The notes under the pieces: model-generated | What the model was told of the DNA's origin: nothing | The model's database searches: none | What the model saw: the letters and a program-made list of their open reading frames with translations, nothing else | Assembly (NCBI RefSeq): GCF_029227915.1 | Contig: NC_079887.1 | Location: 20,955,650 to 21,019,649 of the forward strand | Direction: 5' to 3' | DNA length: 64,000 bases | Origin: Hydractinia symbiolongicarpus | Lineage: Eukaryota > Cnidaria > Hydrozoa > Anthoathecata > Hydractiniidae | In this document: piece after piece, positions 58,401 to 64,000 of the stretch | Layout of the letters: each line of letters starts with the position of its first letter | Position numbering within the stretch: the stretch's first letter is position 1 | Made by a program: the position numbers and the translations under genes

Positions 58401-61400
58401 ACAAATGATAATAAACAGTGTCATTGAAGTAAAAGTACAATGTGCATCTACATGTACAGTCGTTGGTACTAGTGCACTCACCTGACTTTGAACAAGAATA
58501 GCCATATCTGTAAAGATCTCATGCAGTTGCTAAAAACAAACACTATTGTTACCAAACATTGCATATCAAAAAGAAAATATAAAATAAGTTTGAAAACTAA
58601 CTTTAATACTATCTTCAAGCTTCATAATGTCATTGTGTCTAGCTTCAATTTCCTTCAGAGATTGTTTGGCTTGTTGCGTATCAGTGATGATCTAAAATAT
58701 TATCAAATAATTTATAATAATTTAAAGAACATTATTCCTAAGTCAAATGGAAGAAGAAAGCAGTCTTTTAACAAACTCAAAATGAAGAATAAGTAACATG
58801 GAAACATCAGGTAGTTGTTATGACAAGAAATACTTTTATCTACGTAAATTTTTTACGTTGCATATAATTTTAACACAACAGAGGTGTTTTTTGTTATTTT
58901 ATTGTTGTTATTAAGATTGTTCTTACCCCTTGTGTAAAAATAGTTGGATTGCCACCTTCAATTATTTCTTCTAGTTCATCGTCATCCATTGCTTTGCCAG
59001 CTAAAAAAAACAATTGCAAAACCTTATGACATATTGGAATTGCACACAACCGTAGATAATAACATTTATATGTAGAAAGTTCAAACAATAGCAATGCAGT
59101 AATGGAAATCCTTCGAGATAAGGACACCAATAATGCAAATATAAACACATTATCGAAAAACTTATTTATAAAAAAACCTCACCAATATGAAGTTGGCGTT
59201 TTATTCTATCTTTGCAACGTTCTCTGTATTTGTTTTGTATCTCATTGTACTCTGACATTACTTCAACAAATTCCCTTGACAGAGTAGAATGCTAAGGATA
59301 AAGATATGAACATAATAGCAAATTAGATAATTGAAAAAAAACAAAGAGTTATTGCAAAGAGTACATATCTTACATTAGATCAGCTAGTACTAACCTGGCA
59401 TTTTTTAATTCTGATATCAGCATAGTTACCACGATTTGCACTTTCTTGATCCTTTATGGACTTTTCCATACCTGAAGTAACAACATAGATTTTTAATCAA
59501 ACTTTAAATATATATGTACAGTAATTGTTTGATTTGATATCCGTCTTGGATAGACCAAATCCTCGATTTCCTTAACATGTTTTATTGGAAAATTGCTATA
59601 CAACATTGAAAAGAACAGTTTAGCTTCTTCTACTTAAGCTGCTGCTATTGGGAGATTCTAACGTTCACAGATATCTTCCAGTACCTGAAGACTTACCCTT
59701 GAGACTCGCCTTTACTTTGTTGGCACATTTTTGTACCTCTTGCATTAACTGTTCAAGCTCTTCTTTTACACGGTCATCAGGTTGTGGTGCTGATAGTATT
59801 GTGCTATGCTTTTTTTTAATGTCTTGAACATTCTCTTGAATCTCTCTTATATTTTGTTGAATATCTTCAACCTGTAATTTTAAAAGGTATTGAGATTAGT
59901 TATTCTATAAAAGAGGTACAGATAGTGTATTTGTGTAGGATCGTGTGTTTTCAAGGAATAGTTACGCAGATATCGAAAATTTTTTGAAGACATAATCAAG
60001 ACATCAATTCTTATTAGGGCAGTGTGGCGAGCTTTGAAGAATTGACTTAATTTTGGTCTGAGGTAGTCCCTAGTTATCCTGGAGGGGATGAAACCACCTG
60101 TTTCCATGTTATTTAGCCTCATCTGTCTAAATTACATTCCTGTTTTTTAATGTCAAGAAAGTAAATTTTGGATTTCAATGTTTCTCTGAAGTGACTTCAT
60201 AAAAACTAGAAATAAATTGCACTTTATAGGCTGATAAGTAACAATGCTTCTTTGAATGATCAAACCAAAACACTTTGAAATTTTGTTACCTGACTAAAGA
60301 AGTCATCTAAAAAAGGATTCTTCTTATGTGCTTCAACATCAATCACTGTTTCTTCATAATCAGGTGGTTGGTCATCATTTCGCGCCTAAAAAAATCAGTC
60401 CAAAGTCAAGTTTTAAATTTTCATTTACAGCACTTAAACCAAGACACTTAACAAAGCGGACCACTGATGGTGTGTGACATGAATGATGAAGGATGCTGTT
60501 GCAAAGATCAAAATTGCAAGAATCGTGAGCATCACCATCTATTGCAATATATCATGAAACTTATATTGTGATTTGAACAACTTATCTGAATACCTGAACA
60601 ATTTATCTGATTACGTTAACAATCCTTATGGCATTAGGAAATTTCATTAAACTAGTCTGTGTCCCCGTGAAAACATCCACGCATCCATGTCCATCCTTTT
60701 TAAACAGCAATGTGCGCCTGGCAGACGTATACGTTATTATAATATAGATAAATAAGACAGCAGCAGCTAGTTAGTAAGAAAAGATGACACGCAATATATA
60801 AATATTAAAGGAAACACTTTATAAATTATTCAATTATACAAAAAAAATGTCTGTTTAAAGAAAAGAAATATTAAACAGCCCTTCAAATTAACATTGTGAA
60901 AATCTAAAACGTGGCAGTTTTGTTCGTAAGAAAAGATTTAGGTATTTGTTTTCACAACTACCTTTAAAAAACCTTAATTCCCTATTTTCTTATTAAATTT
61001 TTTCAGGTAAGAGGTAAAATAGCAGTTCTGCAGTGTCAGTTTCGAAATTAAATATGACACATATCTTTTATAAAATGTAAAAAGGTTTGTTTAGGACTGA
61101 TTTTAGTATTTAGTTTCAGAGAAGTGAAAAAAAACTGGTGAAAAGTCAAGTGTATTTATTCCTAGCGAAAGAGAAACAGCTGCTTTATTACCAAAGACAT
61201 GAAATATTTGGCGTTTGTGGCACGATGTTATAAAGTAGATGATTCATAAAAATCCTCCAGCATTTAGTTATAGGTAGTTGGTGCTTATAATCACTTGAAG
61301 TTTTCAAAAGATTTCAACTCTTCATCTTAACTTTGTTTTATAGTCATGATTGCCAACAATATTAATCTGAAGGGCAAAATCTAACCTAACGCTTTTTGGC

Positions 61401-63039
61401 TTAGACTATTTTGTGGGAGTGGTGTGATCACATGTACGAACCCCACACACATATTGTAATCTTTTTGTGGTCATCTTTTGGAAAATTAAACTTATAAAAC
61501 TAGCTAAAAAAAATAATTAATAAATAAAAAAACCTTTGACAATACAGAATATTATTTTAAGTAATGATTCATTCTTAGTATTGTTAGCTTTGTAATATTA
61601 AATATTGTCTATTTAAATTTCTTATTTCGAAGGTACCTCAAATTAAAACTGAAGGTGTTAGACATAGCTACTGGACATTATTTTTACGTGCTTTTATGAT
61701 GAGGAAGAAAAGTATGCTTTCAGATCCTATGAAATGTATTGTCGTAAAACTGCATACTTGTTGATGTTTGTCTTTATCCATAAAAAGCTGTGACTTATTT
61801 CATCGTTATTTTAAGTACTAGTTGATAAAGCACATAAAAATGAAAAAGAAGCATTATTTGAATTTTGATGACGTCAGCAACCCATCCACAAAAAAAATAA
61901 TTAATCTATTGTGTAGAGCTTAAAGGGCTGTTCCAGAAAATATATATGATCATGTGCTTTTGATGAGCGAATAATGACATATAAGGGTTTGTCGCATAGA
62001 TCTTAAAACGCTGATGAAGAAAATGTATAGGATCGTGTACTTTTGTTGCAGAGATATTAGGGTTTAAAGGTTGTCATCAACCTGTTCATTCCCAAACGGG
62101 TTCGGTGACCCAGGTTTGGGAAACTTACCCAAATTGGTCCCAGGTGGTCCCTAGTTACCCATGCGGTGAAAAATAATTGATGTCACCACCTCGTTTCCAA
62201 GTTATTTGGCTTCAAAGTTTTAAGTGCAATGTGATGGCTTAACCAATCATTTTAAACAAATTGACATCAGTCTAAATGCATTGACGTTGCACCGTAATGT
62301 TAGCAAATTTGACATTTGAGACATACTTTTTTTGGCTACATCAAAGGAAAACAAACACATCCACTTTGCCTGTTACAGACACACAGACACACTTTCCGTA
62401 TTATTATATAGATTTTACAACCTGAAAATAAACCTTGCAAAACTTATGTTTGCAGACAACTTTGTTTGGTGCATGTAATGCCTAAATTTCTTTGAGAAAA
62501 GCTGGTTTTAACGCTTATGCTGCGTCACATTTAACTATGTTCAATCCTTTAGGCCATTACCTATTCACAGAGGAAAAAAAAATGAGACAATGACAATTTT
62601 TTAGCATTAGTTTGAGAATACTAAACTTTATCTTTTTGTTGATATGCTATTTGATTAAATAACAATTTTCTGCTTAGAAATTTAAAACAAAAATAAACAG
62701 ACATTTAGAAATTCATTTTATAAAAAAAAACATCAGAAAAAAATGGTTAATGAATGGACGGTTAAAAACATGCATAGACATTCTTTTATAGGCAACTTGG
62801 AATCTAACCTGGTATTTAGGTTGCTTCACATTTGTTTTATTTCAAAGTATGTAATAGTGCCTTGGGTCTTAATCGGATAGGTATTGACCTGATTTTGTTC
62901 TAATGAAGTGAAACAAAGATAAGTGAAAACTTTCAATCCTATTTTTTCCTGGGTTTCAAATCTCTCTGAACTGTTACTCTATTAAGGCCAACTAGTTGTT
63001 TATACATACCTCACGCAACTCTGCTAATCTGTCCTTCAT
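55350..63039 (-). CDS. Syntaxin-1-type t-SNARE with alternative membrane anchors
   Basis: Coding exons in order: 63039-63010, 60385-60290, 59871-59697, 59471-59395, 59291-59183, 59000-58927, 58691-58602, 58529-58482, 58059-57949, then either 56149-56072 or 55427-55350. Either last exon gives 295 aa, near the usual 285-295. It starts [10 protein letters not shown]. The N-terminal three-helix Habc domain covers about residues 33-160. The SNARE helix covers about 200-265 ([20 protein letters not shown], with Q in [12 protein letters not shown]), then a basic juxtamembrane [14 protein letters not shown] and a C-terminal anchor. Known role: plasma-membrane Q-SNARE for exocytosis, partner of SNAP25-like, synaptobrevin and Munc18 proteins. 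All phases match. The syntaxin-1 rather than -2/3/4 assignment rests on overall similarity. Confidence 0.93.
56072..56149 (-). other. Alternative terminal exon A of syntaxin (membrane anchor)
   Basis: Encodes [20 protein letters not shown] then AVELK and TAA. It has its own acceptor (cttttag) and stop codon. The first terminal exon reached by the transcript. Confidence 0.85.
56211..57948 (-). other. Intron of the syntaxin gene
   Basis: AT-rich; bounded by donor gtaagt after the SNARE exon. No third membrane-anchor exon was found on reading the minus strand. A plus-strand frame at 57638-57922 is not recognised. Confidence 0.5.
60386..63009 (-). other. Intron 1 of the syntaxin gene, with repeat fragments
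   Basis: Contains a repeat at about 62030-62415 that ends ...cacactttccgtattattatatagat, with a related piece at about 60660-60770. A second member of the same family lies in the next intron at about 60045-60125 (shared ggt(a/g)gtccctagtta(t/c)cc and tttcca(t/a)gttattt). These look like 3'-end fragments of SINE or LINE copies. No coding sequence found. Confidence 0.45.
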
Positions 63040-63529
63040 CTTTGTATATTGGAAGTTAAATTTTACAAACGTTTAATCTCCAAAGCCAGAAAGCATCTCT
63101 ATTTTACTGTTACTAAAAAAAAAGAAATACATCATAGCTTAGAAATTCTGTTTTCTGTCCATGGTTTGCAAAAAACAACATTTGGGATCAGGGATTAAAA
63201 TCCAACACAACTATTAGTATGTCATTGTGTTGCAAATATATAGCTTTTAAATTATAAACTCAAAAATATATGTAAAACATTCACAATAGAGATAATTTGT
63301 GATGAAAGTAATATTTTACATAGGAAAAACATATATTCCGTCACAAGTTTACTGGTTATGTTAATGCTAGTCGATTAACTGAAATAAATTTTGCTGAACT
63401 TAAATGACAGGTTAACCTTTTTTACTCTGCAGACTTGCTGTAAGTAAATAGCAGGACTTTGATTGAATCCTTCTAAACTTAGGTTGGGTTGTAAGCTTTG
63501 GGGAAGTCCAGATAACCTTTTTTGACAAA

Positions 63530-64000
63530 GCCTCATCATCATTCTCAGCTTAACGTCCGTTTTCCATGCTAGCATGGGTTGGACAGGGTATATTAATGAC
63601 CCTCTTCCAATCTGACCTAGACTGTGTTAGATCTAAACTCAACTTCCTCTGTATCATGTCTGTCCTTATAACCTCCTGCCAAGTCTTTCTCAGTCTGCCT
63701 CTGGGCTTTGCCCCAGGGACTATCAAGTCCCTACACTTTCTTACCCAATTATCCTCCTTCATTCTTTCCAAGTGCCCCAGCCAATTCAATCTTCTTATCT
63801 GGATAACATCTTTAATTCTGTGGATACTTAGCCTGCTTCTTAGCTCATCTGAACTCTTTCTGTCTCTCAGACTGGCGTTACACATCCACCTAACGATTCT
63901 CATATCATTCCTTTCTAAACGGTCAAGATCTTCCTGCTTCACTGCCCATGTCTCACTCCCGTACAACATAAAACTTCTTACGCAGGCCTCATACAACCTA
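63530..64000 (-). mobile_element. 3' end of an RTE-like LINE, cut by the window edge
   Basis: The minus-strand frame 63996-63550 is open and ends THASMENGR. It carries the C-terminal pattern of non-LTR reverse transcriptases (LYGSETWAVKQEDLDRLERN, RRLNWLGHLERMKEDNWVRK). The stop is followed by a short GAT-type microsatellite tail (gagaatgatgatgagg), as RTE-group elements often have. The catalytic domain lies outside the window. Confidence 0.75.

Overview
The window reads as animal nuclear DNA: AT-rich, three spliced protein-coding genes with GT-AG introns whose phases match at every joint I could test, and about 25 kb of transposable elements between them. A Polinton/Maverick with capsid genes, CR1-like and RTE-like LINEs, and neuron/muscle-type gene families (smoothelin, syntaxin-1) fit a cnidarian, probably a hydrozoan. 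The species call is inference.

Layout. (1) 1444-12815, plus strand: ten-exon smoothelin-like gene (about 1,259 aa). It has an N-terminal coiled coil, two smoothelin-type helices, a Pro/Glu octapeptide array, seven DFRxxL-like repeats of the kind that bind F-actin in myosin light chain kinase, a long acidic/basic disordered part and a C-terminal calponin-homology domain. (2) 14474-14696, minus: a small unrecognised ORF behind a splice acceptor. (3) About 15.99-30.9 kb: a decayed, GC-richer Polinton with protein-primed DNA polymerase B, packaging ATPase, BRO-N protein, integrase, major capsid protein, a penton-like protein, zinc-ribbon proteins and several family-specific ORFs, nearly all carrying stops or frameshifts. 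(4) About 31.2-36.2 kb: an apparently intact CR1-like LINE with FP-type ORF1 and PHD-endonuclease-reverse transcriptase ORF2. (5) 36741-41383: a 4.6-kb DNA transposon with long terminal inverted repeats, a 6-bp target duplication, an integrase-type transposase and HECT-like exons, itself interrupted by a TA-flanked element. (6) 41393-50975, minus: a GLT1D1-like glycosyltransferase gene; the transposon's target duplication lies 3 bp past its stop codon. (7) 55350-63039, minus: a complete syntaxin-1-type t-SNARE gene (295 aa) with two tandemly duplicated alternative transmembrane/terminal exons. (8) 63530-64000, minus: the 3' end of an RTE-like LINE.

How they relate. The host genes are unrelated: a cytoskeletal actin binder, a cytosolic-type glycosyltransferase and a synaptic fusion protein. 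The space between the first two is filled by three large mobile elements lying end to end (Polinton, LINE, DNA transposon), with smaller inverted-repeat elements in introns and the intergenic space. The points most worth a second look are the DFRxxL array in a smoothelin, the duplicated syntaxin membrane anchors, and the integrase transposon that also carries a HECT-like region.
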